A stretch of DNA of 64,000 bases. Origin: Anaerovorax sp. IOR16. GTDB lineage: Bacteria; Bacillota; Clostridia; Peptostreptococcales; Anaerovoracaceae. How positions within the stretch are numbered: position 1 is the first letter of the stretch; every line of letters starts with the position of its first letter. A program made the translations under genes and the position numbers. The notes beneath the pieces are model-generated. The model saw only the letters and a list, made by a program, of their open reading frames with translations, ran no database searches and was not told the origin of the DNA. The stretch covers positions 1,120,799 to 1,184,798 of the forward strand of contig NZ_JADQTL010000009.1 in the NCBI RefSeq assembly GCF_017168145.1, in the 5' to 3' direction. Shown here one piece after another: positions 8,538 through 17,321 of this stretch.

Positions 8538-9188
8538 ATGGGAAAAATTACATTAGAACAGATTGAGAATTTAGAATATATCGGTGGAGAAATTGAAACA
8601 AATTATGGGATTGAATTTGATTGTGGTAACTTTAAATTTGGAATCAAAGAGAATATCACTAAATCAGAGGAATGCTTAATTATTGACATTGTTGCTGAAA
8701 ATTCTTTTATTGGAATGAATTACTCCCCTACTCTGCGTGAATGTTTAATGGAAATCATGTTTGCTAAAATTTTTATAGAAAATGGTGTTGATATTCCAGA
8801 TGACATTGAAGATACCTACGCTATTTATGAAATTATTTGTAAATTAAATATAGTTAGTAATGTGAAAAATTTGTGTGGCGATGTGTATGCAAGAATAAAT
8901 AGAAATATTGATGAAAAGATTGAATTTCATAAAAGAAAAATTTGTGCAGTCTTATCTCAAAATTCAACTGAGGTAGAAACGTTAGAAAATATCAATGATT
9001 TTATTATATCTGTTACAAATTTGACTGATAAATTTACAACAATTTTAGAAAGTGGTGGTAATAAGATTTTAAAACAAATCACTCCTAAAAAGATTAATGG
9101 CTTTATTGATGAGTTTAAGAATGAATCGTTGAAAATTGTTCGTGAAAACTTAAAAGAAAAAAATAACAAAGTCATTTCTATGAAATAA
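8538..9188 (+). CDS. Phage protein between tail tube and tape measure, unknown
   Basis: I choose ATG 8538 (MGKITLEQIENLEYIGG) because GATGAGGA lies 7 bases upstream; an in-frame ATG at 8517 lacks a site. The 216-residue protein has an N-terminal alpha/beta part and a helical C-terminal half. Position between tail tube and tape measure is where tail assembly chaperones lie, and size would fit, but no slippery frameshift site or partner ORF is obvious. The family is not recognised. Confidence 0.5.
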   Translation: MGKITLEQIENLEYIGGEIETNYGIEFDCGNFKFGIKENITKSEECLIIDIVAENSFIGMNYSPTLRECLMEIMFAKIFIENGVDIPDDIEDTYAIYEIICKLNIVSNVKNLCGDVYARINRNIDEKIEFHKRKICAVLSQNSTEVETLENINDFIISVTNLTDKFTTILESGGNKILKQITPKKINGFIDEFKNESLKIVRENLKEKNNKVISMK

Positions 9189-9208
9189 TTAAAGAAAGAG
9201 GTAAAATT

Positions 9209-9487
9209 ATGAAAGTGAATTGGAAAGTTAGAGTAAAGAATCCGTTATTTTGGATTAGTTTAATTGGTGTTATCTTCTCCCCTGTTTTGGCTGCTATGGG
9301 TATTAAGACAGTAGATTTATCCACATGGAATAGCATATTAGATGTGTTGAAAACATTCGTATCGAATCCTTATTTGATTGGAACTGCTTTCATGGCGGTA
9401 TTAACATTTTTAGGTGTTACTAACGACCCTACAACATCCACCTTAAATGATAGCGATAGAGCAATGACATATCGTGAATTGAAGTAA
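9209..9487 (+). CDS. Phage holin, phi LC3 family
   Basis: 92 residues beginning MKVNWKVRVKNPLFWISL, a characteristic start of phi LC3-type holins. Two membrane segments (about 13-31 and 52-68) flank a short polar loop, and the end is charged. Holins collect in the inner membrane and open it at lysis so that the endolysin can reach the cell wall. Here the gene lies before the tape measure, more than 20 kb from the endolysin, which is an unusual arrangement. Confidence 0.85.
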   Translation: MKVNWKVRVKNPLFWISLIGVIFSPVLAAMGIKTVDLSTWNSILDVLKTFVSNPYLIGTAFMAVLTFLGVTNDPTTSTLNDSDRAMTYRELK

Positions 9488-9504
9488 TACATAAACAACC
9501 ATTA

Positions 9505-9541
9505 AATACCTACTGTTTAATTAGCAGTAGGTATTATTTTT
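9505..9541 (+). terminator. Intrinsic terminator after holin
   Basis: Stem AATACCTACTG (9505-9515) pairs exactly with 9525-9535, followed by ATTTTTA. Confidence 0.75.
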
Positions 9542-9564
9542 AACTAAACAGAAAGGTAAATGCT

Positions 9565-9993
9565 ATGAGTGAAAATAAATGCCCATTCCATCCAGACCAC
9601 GAGAATAGAATAAAAAAGTTGGAAAAAGATGTAGAAGATTTAGATAATCAGTTTACTAAACTAGATAAATCTACTGCTGTTAAGCAAGAAAAAATATTTA
9701 CCATTTTAGAAGCTTTGTCAAAAATCCCAGAAACAATGGAATCGATGAAAAATACAATGGTTGAGATGCAAAGAGAAATAAGAGACTCTAGTACAAAAAT
9801 GGACGCATTAGAAAGAAACGTGGATTCATTGAAAAATCAAGTAACTGACACAAGAGAAAAGATAGACAAAGTTGATGATGAAGGTAAATTTAATATTCGT
9901 CTTTGGATAAAAAATAAATGGTTTTGGTTGTCTCTTGGTTTGGCTACTCTACTCTATTATTCTAGTGAGATAACTCAACACGGATTGAAGTGA
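9565..9993 (+). CDS. XhlA-like membrane-anchored coiled-coil protein
   Basis: 142 residues. An N-terminal CPFHPDHENRI is followed by a long coiled coil (about 15-110) and one C-terminal membrane segment (about 118-134), preceded by WIKNKWFW. This layout matches hemolysin XhlA-type proteins, which work with holins at the membrane during lysis. It follows the holin gene, supporting a lysis role. The Cys/His pair near the start could bind metal. A structural tail role cannot be excluded. Confidence 0.65.
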   Translation: MSENKCPFHPDHENRIKKLEKDVEDLDNQFTKLDKSTAVKQEKIFTILEALSKIPETMESMKNTMVEMQREIRDSSTKMDALERNVDSLKNQVTDTREKIDKVDDEGKFNIRLWIKNKWFWLSLGLATLLYYSSEITQHGLK

Positions 9994-9997
9994 TATA

Positions 9998-10522
9998 GTG
10001 GCAAAAAGTATTCAAGAACAATTAAACCAATATATGAAAACTAAAGAATTTCAAGATAGATATGATAGGTTTGTAGAAAAAAATGTTAAAAATGGCAATA
10101 GTGGAATTGCTAAAAATGTCAAGGATGAAGTTGATAAATTAAAAGATCGCATTCAACAAGAAATTGATAATTATTATACTTCATACTCCCCTACCATTTA
10201 TTCTCGTACAGACAATTTGAAAAATTCTTTAGTTATTGTGCAAACTCTAAATGGATTTTCTATAACATTTGATGAAAGATTAGTTTATCATGATTCTGTC
10301 GTGTATAAAGATACACAAGCATACGTTCCGTTGCTTATTGAAGATGGATGGCATTGGAATAAATCACATCAAAAAATAGATAGATTCACAGACTTTAGTG
10401 GTTATCCATTCGTAGAAAATGGAGTTGAAAAATATTTACAATCTGCACCTAAAGGGGTGTCAATAAGGATACATAAAAAGACCTATTATGGTGATGAAAC
10501 GGAAATTTCATATGACAAATAA
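9998..10522 (+). CDS. Phage protein before tape measure, unknown
   Basis: 174 residues from GTG 9998 with GAAGTGAT just upstream. A helical, charged first third is followed by an alpha/beta region with HDSVVYKDTQAYVPLLIEDG and a Tyr/Lys-rich end. It resembles small minor tail or HK97 gp10-like proteins in size and position, but I cannot confirm either. A terminator follows at once. Confidence 0.45.
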   Translation: MAKSIQEQLNQYMKTKEFQDRYDRFVEKNVKNGNSGIAKNVKDEVDKLKDRIQQEIDNYYTSYSPTIYSRTDNLKNSLVIVQTLNGFSITFDERLVYHDSVVYKDTQAYVPLLIEDGWHWNKSHQKIDRFTDFSGYPFVENGVEKYLQSAPKGVSIRIHKKTYYGDETEISYDK

Positions 10523-10526
10523 AGTA

Positions 10527-10560
10527 AACGTGGTTGCATGAATCACGTTTTTTATTTTTT
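10527..10560 (+). terminator. Intrinsic terminator before tape measure
   Basis: AACGTG (10527-10532) pairs with CACGTT (10544-10549), with an inner TT/AA extension and a T-rich run of eleven bases. Confidence 0.75.
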
Positions 10561-10584
10561 TGATAAAGGAGTGATTTATGCAAT

Positions 10585-12741
10585 ATGGCTGATGAAATTT
10601 TTCGAGTCGATTTTGGTGTTACTGGCGGTGCTAGTGCCGATGGTGACACAGGAAAACGAATACAAAAAGAGTTAAAAACAATAGCAACACAGATTACTGG
10701 TAGTAAAATGCCACGTATTCAAGTTTCTATTGATATAAATAAAACAAAAAATATATTAAGTCAGCAGCTTGGTTCTGTATTAAAAAATTTAAAAGCAACA
10801 GACGCTTATGCTTTATCCCCAGATATTAATGCTGGCGACATTCAAAAAAAAGTAGATAATGCTTTTAAAAATGTAAAAAATCCAGAAATTAAAGTAAATT
10901 TAGATACAAAAGACATGAAATCCCTATATAAACAGCTTAATAGTTTTGCTACAGAAAAAGCAAAATTACAAGGTTTCGATATAGGAAAAGTCGATATAAA
11001 GAATTCAAAAAAAGGCGGTTTGTCTGCAACTATACAATATTATAAAAAAGGTGCTCAAGAGGTTGTAGTTGAACATTACAAGATGCAAAAATCCGCTGAC
11101 GAATCAAATAAGAAAGTCAAAGAATTAGGTCTTGCGTATACAACCGTAAGCAAAAATATAAAGAAGCTAAATGAAGAATTAGATAAAAAAGATAAAAAAG
11201 AAGTTAAGTCTAATAAAAACAATGATTTAAATGAAAAACTTTTAAAATCAGTTCAATCTAATTTAAATAAAATTTATAGCGGTCAATATAAGAATAGTTT
11301 TGATAAATTTCAAAATCAATTTGACACTCTTTCAGGATTGACGGATATTAAACCAGAATCTATTAATGCTCTTGATAATTTTAAAAAATCGCTAGATGGT
11401 ATTCAAAAATATAACCCAACAGGTAAGAAGTCAATTAAATCTTTGTCGGAAGAAATAGTTGGCGACCCTAAAAAGTTGCAAGAGTTTATAAATAATATTC
11501 ATCGAGTAGATAGTGCAATGAAATTAGCTAAAGGTAATCTGTCACTTGATAAAACTTTTAGTGCAAATGTTAATAAAATCAACGATAAAACTAAAGCTTT
11601 AAAGAATCTTGAAATAGAAATTTTAAAATACATAAAAACAAACGATAGATTAAAAACAGATAGTGGGTTTAAATCAAAATTTGGCTCTTTACTATCCGAT
11701 GTTCAAACCGACCTATCTAATAAAGATGTGAGAAATCTTGAAGAATATAGGAATAATTTTAAAAAATTAGATACAGAGATTATTCAGCGTGGATTGACTG
11801 GACAAAGGTATATTACCAAACTTGGAGAACAATTTAAGAAATTAACTGTGTATTTTAGTGCTGCTTCAGTGATGCTTGGTGCTTGGATACAACTAAAGCA
11901 AATGGTTACACATGTTATTCAGTTAGATACCGCCATGACAGAGCTAAAGAAAGTTACAGAAGAGACAGATAAGGTTTATACTCAATTTTTAGATAATGCT
12001 TCAAAAAGAGCAAAAGACCTTGGTGCTACAATTGTAGATGGAGTTAATGCTACTGCCGACTTTGCAAGATTAGGTTATTCATTAGACCAAGCTAAATCAA
12101 TTGCCGACTCCGCAATTATATACAAAAATGTTGGTGATGGAATTACTGATATTAGCGAAGCAAGCGAAAGTATAATTTCTACTATGAAAGCTTTCAACAT
12201 CGAAGCTTCTAAATCTATGTCTATTGTAGATAAATTTAATGAAGTGGGCAATAATTTTGCAATAACCTCTCAAGGAATTGGTACTGCATTAAAGCGTTCT
12301 GCTTCAGCATTGTCTACAGCAGGGAATGATATTAATGAATCTATTGCATTAATTACAAGTGCTAACGCAATAGTTCAGAATCCTGAAATTGTAGGAACTG
12401 CATTGCGTACCGCAGCTTTAAGGCTTACTTCAAGTCGAGGCAAGTTGGAGGAACTTGGCGAAGATGCAGAAGGTGCGGCAGAATCAGTTACTAAATTACA
12501 GACTCAACTACTAAACCTTACTAAAGGCAAAGTCGATATAATGTTAGATGCTGATACATTTAAATCAACTTATCAAATATTCCTTGAAATGTCTAAAGTT
12601 TGGGATAGTATGACTCAAAAAGACCAAATGGATGCATTAGAGCTAATGTTTGGTAAGAGGCAAGCCAATGTTGGTGCATCAATATTGAAAAATATGAAGG
12701 ATGCACAAAATGCATTAAAGTCATCTTCTGATGCCGCTGGC
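10585..12741 (+). CDS. Tape measure protein, exon 1
   Basis: Starts MADEIFRVDFGVTGG at ATG 10585 (GGAGTGAT upstream). The 719 codons give a long charged helical region (to about 420), then the TP901-type tape measure core with YFSAASVMLGAWIQL near 429. The family-typical stretch follows: DTAMTELKKVTEET, LGATIVDGVNATADFARLGY, and TAALRLTSSRGKLEELGE. Without splicing the frame runs on to a stop at 12777 with a nonsense tail. The protein sets tail length and helps DNA entry. The exon end is placed at GGC 12741 because joining to 14814 gives DAAG followed by SSLEENEKYLDS, as in intact relatives. Confidence 0.85.
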
Positions 12742-13186
12742 AAACAAAACTGCCAGTATGTACAGAAATGTGCATAATAGAACATATTTAATTGCAGGTA
12801 ATGCCTCGATAGGACAATCCTATCGTTATATCATATACGCTTAATTTAATATGATATAACAGAGCCCTACACCACAATAATGGAGAAATCACATTATGAA
12901 GGTTTTAAAACGTAGGGATTGGCTGTTCGTGCAGCGAAGTTCCTAAGTTGTTTTATACAATATGGAAAACGTTCAACGACCATCCCCAAGTCGGGAGGAA
13001 ATTCCTCAATAGGAGTACGGCTCAAGCTTATGGAGTGGGTGAAAATCCCTTAAATGGAAAAGGTATGCCCTAAACCGTAAAGGTCGGTAGGTGAAGAAAT
13101 GGTCTAAACTTATATGAAAGTATAAGATGTTATTAACTATAAAATATTTGTAATAGAGAAGTGATTAATCTCTAAGGAGAAACAAT

Positions 13187-13363
13187 ATGAAAAAATTTGA
13201 TAAAGAATATTCAACTCAATACTTAAAAGAAGTTAGATATTTAGATAGTATCGGAATTAAATATTCCTTTGTAAAAGAAATAAATAATATAAGCACTTAT
13301 AAATATACTAAAAATTTAGATTTATTTAATGCATTAGGAATATTTTATAAAGATATCAAATGA
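13187..13363 (+). CDS. Small ORF inside intron 1
   Basis: 58 residues starting MKKFDKEYSTQYLKEV, with a strong TAAGGAG site. The pattern of a charged helix, a middle KYSFVKEINNISTYKYTK and an end LFNALGIFYKDIK is like small phage proteins I associate loosely with endonuclease or recombinase genes, but no function is known. It lies between the intron core and the endonuclease, inside the peripheral loop, so it can be translated without disturbing folding of the core. Confidence 0.65.
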   Translation: MKKFDKEYSTQYLKEVRYLDSIGIKYSFVKEINNISTYKYTKNLDLFNALGIFYKDIK

Positions 13364-13384
13364 TAGAAAGTAGAGTGATTAGAA

Positions 13385-14746
13385 ATACCTAAAAAATATG
13401 CAATTGAAAAAATAAAAATAGAATTCGAAGAACGTGGCTATACGTTAATTAGTACTAAATATGCTAAAATAAATGATAAATTAGATTATATATGTAATAA
13501 GCATAAAGAATTTGGAATTCAAAAAATAGATTATAGCCATTTTCATTATAGAAATCAAGGATGTAAATATTGTTCGAAGGAAAGAATAAACAAAAGGCGA
13601 ATTAAAGACTCTATTATTAAAACATTATGCGAAAGCAAAGGGTTTGAATTTGTTAAATCTGAAGCGATAAAAGGAAAAACTTATGTTTATTATATTTGCA
13701 ACAGACATAGAGATAAAGGAATTCAGCTTACAAATTACGCTAGCATAAAGAGAAATAAAGCTGGATGTCAATATTGTATTGGCAGATACAAATCCACAAA
13801 AGAATTTAAAGATGAATTATATAATATAAACAATAACATAACTGTATTGGGTGAATATATAGATGCAAAAACACCAATTTTATGTTTATGTAACATACAT
13901 AATTATAAATGGGAACCAACGCCAAATAGTTTATTATGTGGACAAGGATGCCCAATTTGTGGTCAAATTATTTCAAACATAAATTCAACGAAAACTCACG
14001 ATAAGTTTTTAAGAGAGTTAAGTATTATAAATAAAAATATAGAACCACTGGAAGAATATTTAGGGGTTTTTATTAAAATGAAAGTAAAATGTAAGATTTG
14101 TGAAAATATATGGTATACCACACCAAATAGTTTATTACACGGGAAGTCTGGATGTTCAGAATGTAATAAAATAAAAAGTTATAATGCTCAAGTTAAATCA
14201 AATGAAACATTTTTAAAGCAACTTAAAGAAATAAATCCAAATTTATTTCCACTTGAAAAATATTATAATTATAATACAAAAATCAAAGTAAGGTGTTTAA
14301 TTCATAATTATGATTGGTATGTTGCTCCAGCTAAAATTTTAAATAGTAAAACTGGATGTCCAAAATATGCTATTTATACAGGTGAAAATAAAATTGATGA
14401 AATTTTAAATAAATGGGGATATAATAGTGAAGCACAGAAAACATTTAAAGATTGTAAAGATAAATATGTTTTACCATTTGATAGGTATTTGACAGATTTT
14501 AATATTTTAATAGAATATGATGGTGAAGGTCATTATAAACCAATAAGATATGGTTCTATGTCTGATAAAGAAGCTGAAGAACAATTAAAATATGTAAAAT
14601 TACATGATAGTATTAAAAATAAATATTGCGAAGAAAATGATATTCCACTTATTCGTATACCTTATTGGGAAAAAGATGATATGGAATATTTTTTGTGGTG
14701 TAAATTAGAAAAATATGGTGCAATAAAACCAATAGAAGTAGCTTAA
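13385..14746 (+). CDS. Intron-encoded homing endonuclease with zinc-knuckle repeats, start codon ATA
   Basis: The frame is open from 13379 to 14746, but the first ATG/GTG/TTG is TTG 13847, about 154 codons in. The only start with a proper site (AGAGTGATT) is ATA 13385 in the context ATACCTAAAAAA, which looks like a mutated ATG. The 453-residue frame has five repeats of about 60-70 residues with Cys-x2-His or Cys-x2-Cys and GCxxC pairs. The fifth has lost its last Cys (GCPKY). A C-terminal nuclease domain follows, with FNILIEYDGEGHY and KLHDSIKNKYCEEND, like the EDxHD/Vsr-type homing nucleases. It would spread the intron to intronless alleles. It may be silent or weakly expressed. Confidence 0.75.
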   Translation: MPKKYAIEKIKIEFEERGYTLISTKYAKINDKLDYICNKHKEFGIQKIDYSHFHYRNQGCKYCSKERINKRRIKDSIIKTLCESKGFEFVKSEAIKGKTYVYYICNRHRDKGIQLTNYASIKRNKAGCQYCIGRYKSTKEFKDELYNINNNITVLGEYIDAKTPILCLCNIHNYKWEPTPNSLLCGQGCPICGQIISNINSTKTHDKFLRELSIINKNIEPLEEYLGVFIKMKVKCKICENIWYTTPNSLLHGKSGCSECNKIKSYNAQVKSNETFLKQLKEINPNLFPLEKYYNYNTKIKVRCLIHNYDWYVAPAKILNSKTGCPKYAIYTGENKIDEILNKWGYNSEAQKTFKDCKDKYVLPFDRYLTDFNILIEYDGEGHYKPIRYGSMSDKEAEEQLKYVKLHDSIKNKYCEENDIPLIRIPYWEKDDMEYFLWCKLEKYGAIKPIEVA

Positions 14747-14813
14747 TCAACTACTTTGGTAAATTATATAGTTAATAACTGACAAGAATTTGCGATTCTT
14801 GTTGAATTTATTG

Positions 14814-15061
14814 AGTTCACTTGAAGAAAATGAAAAATATTTAGATTCAGTTAAAGGGAAACAGGCTCAATTTTCAGCTCAATATGAAGAATTATCCTCT
14901 AATATTTTAGATGGTGAGTTTGTAAAAGGAACTATAGATACTGGCACAGGATTTTTAGGACTTTTAAATGCACTTGTAAAAAATCTACATACAATTCCAA
15001 CTCTTGCAGTTGTTGCATCTGGTGCATTATCTGCATTATCAAATACTGGTATTTCAAACGT
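14814..15061 (+). CDS. Tape measure protein, exon 2
   Basis: About 82 codons beginning AGTTCACTTGAAGAAAAT (SSLEENEKYLDSVKGKQ), the usual continuation of TP901-type tape measure proteins, and ending near SALSNTGISN. The start is fixed by the intron 1 end. The 3' limit is uncertain: T 15061 (ACGT, able to pair with GCGT at 15096-15099) or T 15073 are the two in-phase choices I can support. Unspliced reading stops at 15101 after a meaningless tail. No own ribosome binding site is present. Confidence 0.75.
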
Positions 15062-15469
15062 GAAATATGCCCTGCCCTACTCTATGAGTACGGTGGCGTA
15101 AACCCGAAAATGCTGGGAACTAAATAAAAATTATTATCTGACTACAACGTAATTGGAAACGATAAGCGTGAACGTATTAGGGAAACCAATTCAGTGATGA
15201 ATAAAGAAAACAGATAATTAAGCATATGGTGAGAACCTAAGTGCTATGTCTATCCACGTAAGATATTAGACTAATTTAGGGTCAGCAGAGAAATCTCCTA
15301 AGTCAAAAATGATATGGAGAACTTTCACAGGCTTCAATGGGTTGTACATTTTATATGTATTGATGTAAAGTCGGACTGGTAGACCAAAATGGATAGGTCT
15401 ATGTATGAGTTTAAAGACTGCATACTTACTTCTATAAGACTCCCCTCTCTTGGGTTAATGAGAAAATAA

Positions 15470-15490
15470 GAACCATCATAAAGATGGCTC
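15470..15490 (-). terminator. Terminator of the cargo gene on the - strand
   Basis: GAGCCATC and GATGGTTC pair around a 5-base loop, and TTATTTTCT follows when read on the - strand. It sits just past the original stop codon of the gene split by the IS256-type element. Confidence 0.65.
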
Positions 15491-15525
15491 TCATATTATT
15501 ATTTAGATAAAAGCTCACGATATTT

Positions 15526-17007
15526 GGGAGTATCCTAAAGTTTGTGTAAACCTCTAAACTGATGTAAGATAAATATATCAGTTTGGAGGTTTTATTTATG
15601 CCCAAAAGAAGAAAAGAATCACCCCAAAAACAAGCAATCAGAAAAATGATGCAGGAATACTTAAAAGAGAATGATATTCCTATCAAAAATGGTACAGATG
15701 TCAATTCTGTTATGCGTGATATGATGTCTGTATTACTGGAGGGTTCTCTGGAAGGAGAATTAGAAGACGAACTGGGATACTCAAAATATGACTATCGGAA
15801 TAAGGAAACCGACAATAGTCGGAATGGATATTCTTCTAAAATCATGCATACAAACTATGGAGATATGAATGTTGCTATTCCTCGTGACCGTAATGGAGAA
15901 TATGAACCCCAGCTTATCAAGAAATATCAAAATACCGTTACGCAAGATATGGAAGAAAGGATACTTTCCATGTATGCAAAAGGTATGACTACAAATGATA
16001 TTGAATCCCATATGCGTGAGTTATATGACATTGATATTTCTGACAGTACGATTAGCCGAGTTACTGATAAAATTATACCGATTGTAAAGGAATGGCAGGA
16101 ACGTCCTTTGGAAGAAGTATATGCGGTTGTTTTTATGGATGCAATTCATTTCCACGTTCGTAGTGAAGGAAGAATACGAAAAAAGGCTGTGTATATTGCT
16201 TTGGGAATTGATATGAATGGTAGAAAGGACGTTTTAGGTATGTATGTTGGTGAAAATGAAAATGCTAAATTCTGGCTTTCTATACTGAATGGGCTAAAAA
16301 ATCGTGGTGTAAAAGATATCTTAATAACATGTATTGATGGACTAAGTGGATTTCCACAAGCAATTGAAGCAGTCTATCCTGAAACAGAGATACAGCAGTG
16401 CATTATTCATCAAATCCGTAACTCCACTAAATTTGTATCCTACAAAGATTTGAAAGCTCTGATGGCTGATTTGAAGCGAGTCTATACTGCCCCAACAGAA
16501 GAATTAGCCCTAAATGAATTGGAGTTGTTTCAAGAAAAATGGGATGTAAAATATCCGAAAATCTATAAATCTTGGCATGATAATTGGTCAACTTTAGCAA
16601 CCTATTTTAAATATCCTGAAGCTGTTAGGCGGCTTATTTATACCACAAATGCCATTGAGGGATTTAATCGTCAACTTCGTAAAGTAACAAAAAGCAAGAC
16701 AATTTTTCCTTCTGACGATAGCCTTTTAAAAATGCTATATCTGGCAACGATAGATATCACAAAAAAGTGGACAGGATATCGTAGGGACTGGGGACGGATA
16801 TATTCCCAGTTAGAGATTTATTTTGAGGAAAGACTAAAAAATCTCAACTTCTAAAAAACAACTTGTTCGGCAAGTTTTATTGACATGCAAAAAAATCATT
16901 GTATAATGCAAACAAGGGTAGAATCCCAAAATTGACTCTGCCCTTAAGTAACTATTCACATATCTTATATCAGATTTTTGAGTTTACACAAAACTTGAAA
17001 CTGTCCC
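15526..17007 (+). mobile_element. IS256-family insertion sequence, 1482 bp
   Basis: Both ends carry related inverted repeats: left GGGAGTATCCTAAAGTTTGT, right (complement) GGGACAGTTTCAAGTTTTGT, each followed by GTAAAC. The element is flanked by a perfect 8-bp duplication CGATATTT (15518-15525 and 17008-17015), as IS256 elements make. Removing it plus one duplication joins FAKY to RELLSK and a stop in the host gene, confirming the boundaries. It lies inside the cargo of intron 2. Confidence 0.9.
15598..16854 (+). CDS. IS256/Mutator-family transposase
   Basis: 418 residues from ATG 15598, with GGAGG upstream; an earlier in-frame start at 15583 lies inside that site. Typical parts are the N-terminal region GSLEGELEDELGYSKYDYRNK, the first catalytic Asp in VVFMDAIHFHVR, the second Asp in LITCIDGLSGFPQA and the C-terminal Glu in TTNAIEGFNRQLRK. 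Together these form the DDE triad of Mutator-type transposases. Length equals that of active family members and the frame is intact, so the element may still be mobile. It is the only gene of the element. Confidence 0.95.
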   Translation: MPKRRKESPQKQAIRKMMQEYLKENDIPIKNGTDVNSVMRDMMSVLLEGSLEGELEDELGYSKYDYRNKETDNSRNGYSSKIMHTNYGDMNVAIPRDRNGEYEPQLIKKYQNTVTQDMEERILSMYAKGMTTNDIESHMRELYDIDISDSTISRVTDKIIPIVKEWQERPLEEVYAVVFMDAIHFHVRSEGRIRKKAVYIALGIDMNGRKDVLGMYVGENENAKFWLSILNGLKNRGVKDILITCIDGLSGFPQAIEAVYPETEIQQCIIHQIRNSTKFVSYKDLKALMADLKRVYTAPTEELALNELELFQEKWDVKYPKIYKSWHDNWSTLATYFKYPEAVRRLIYTTNAIEGFNRQLRKVTKSKTIFPSDDSLLKMLYLATIDITKKWTGYRRDWGRIYSQLEIYFEERLKNLNF

Positions 17008-17321
17008 CGATATTTTGCAAAGATTAATTCTTCTTCATTTCCTTCAAATATTGGAGTTTTGTTGATGTATTTAGAAACATTATTAAATGTATCATTATTT
17101 ATACAAATTACACTTGCTTTTCTACCATTTGTTACTATATAAACATCAAAATTATAAGCATCTAAAACATATGATTTTGGAATTAATAAACGAATACATA
17201 TATAGTTACGAAATCTAAATAAAGCGATTGATTCATAATATGTATCATTTGTTAGTGTTTCATTTGTAATTGGTAAACTGTAAACTTCTAAATTTTCTGT
17301 TTGAGGTATTGCAAAAATCAT
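16965..17321 (-). CDS. Hypothetical cargo protein, 3' end replaced by IS insertion
   Basis: 118 residues, not recognised. The native part is alpha/beta with VYIVTNGRKASVICINND in the middle. The frame enters the IS256-type element at FAKYR and ends after eleven foreign residues. The intact gene would have ended ELLSK with a stop at about 15505 and used the terminator at 15470. Only the last five residues are changed, so function may survive. Its ATG follows the antirepressor stop directly (TAAATG), with the ribosome binding site AGGAGGTAGC inside the antirepressor gene, so the two are coupled. Confidence 0.65.
   Translation of the reverse strand: MIFAIPQTENLEVYSLPITNETLTNDTYYESIALFRFRNYICIRLLIPKSYVLDAYNFDVYIVTNGRKASVICINNDTFNNVSKYINKTPIFEGNEEELIFAKYRGQFQVLCKLKNLI

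Larger units (their letters stand above)
12742..14813 (+). ncRNA. Group I intron 1 (IA-like) in tape measure gene
   Basis: Core elements are clear. The R motif GTTCAACGACCATCCCC (P7 5' strand GACCAT, 12978-12983) pairs with the S motif GAAGAAATGGTC (13099-13104). P1 forms between exon GCTGGC and intron GCCAGT (12752-12757). The bases just before (AACT) can form P10 with the exon 2 start AGTT. P2 is at about 12757-12774, and P/Q-like AATTGCAGGTAATGCC lies near 12791. The two ORFs sit in a peripheral loop closed by a perfect 13-bp stem, 13129-13141 with 14767-14779. The intron ends with G at 14813. The 5' splice site would carry a C-G rather than the usual U-G pair, so it may be shifted by a few bases. 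Confidence 0.85.

Noticed and set aside
12736-12738. 5' splice site of intron 1 after GCT
   Set aside because: It would give the more usual U at the splice site, but P1 pairing, P10 pairing and the protein junction DAAG-SSLEE fit the site after GGC at 12741 better. It stays as an alternative.
13847-14746. Endonuclease starting at TTG 13847
   Set aside because: This start has no ribosome binding site and cuts through the zinc-knuckle repeats, whose earlier members are intact upstream in the same frame.
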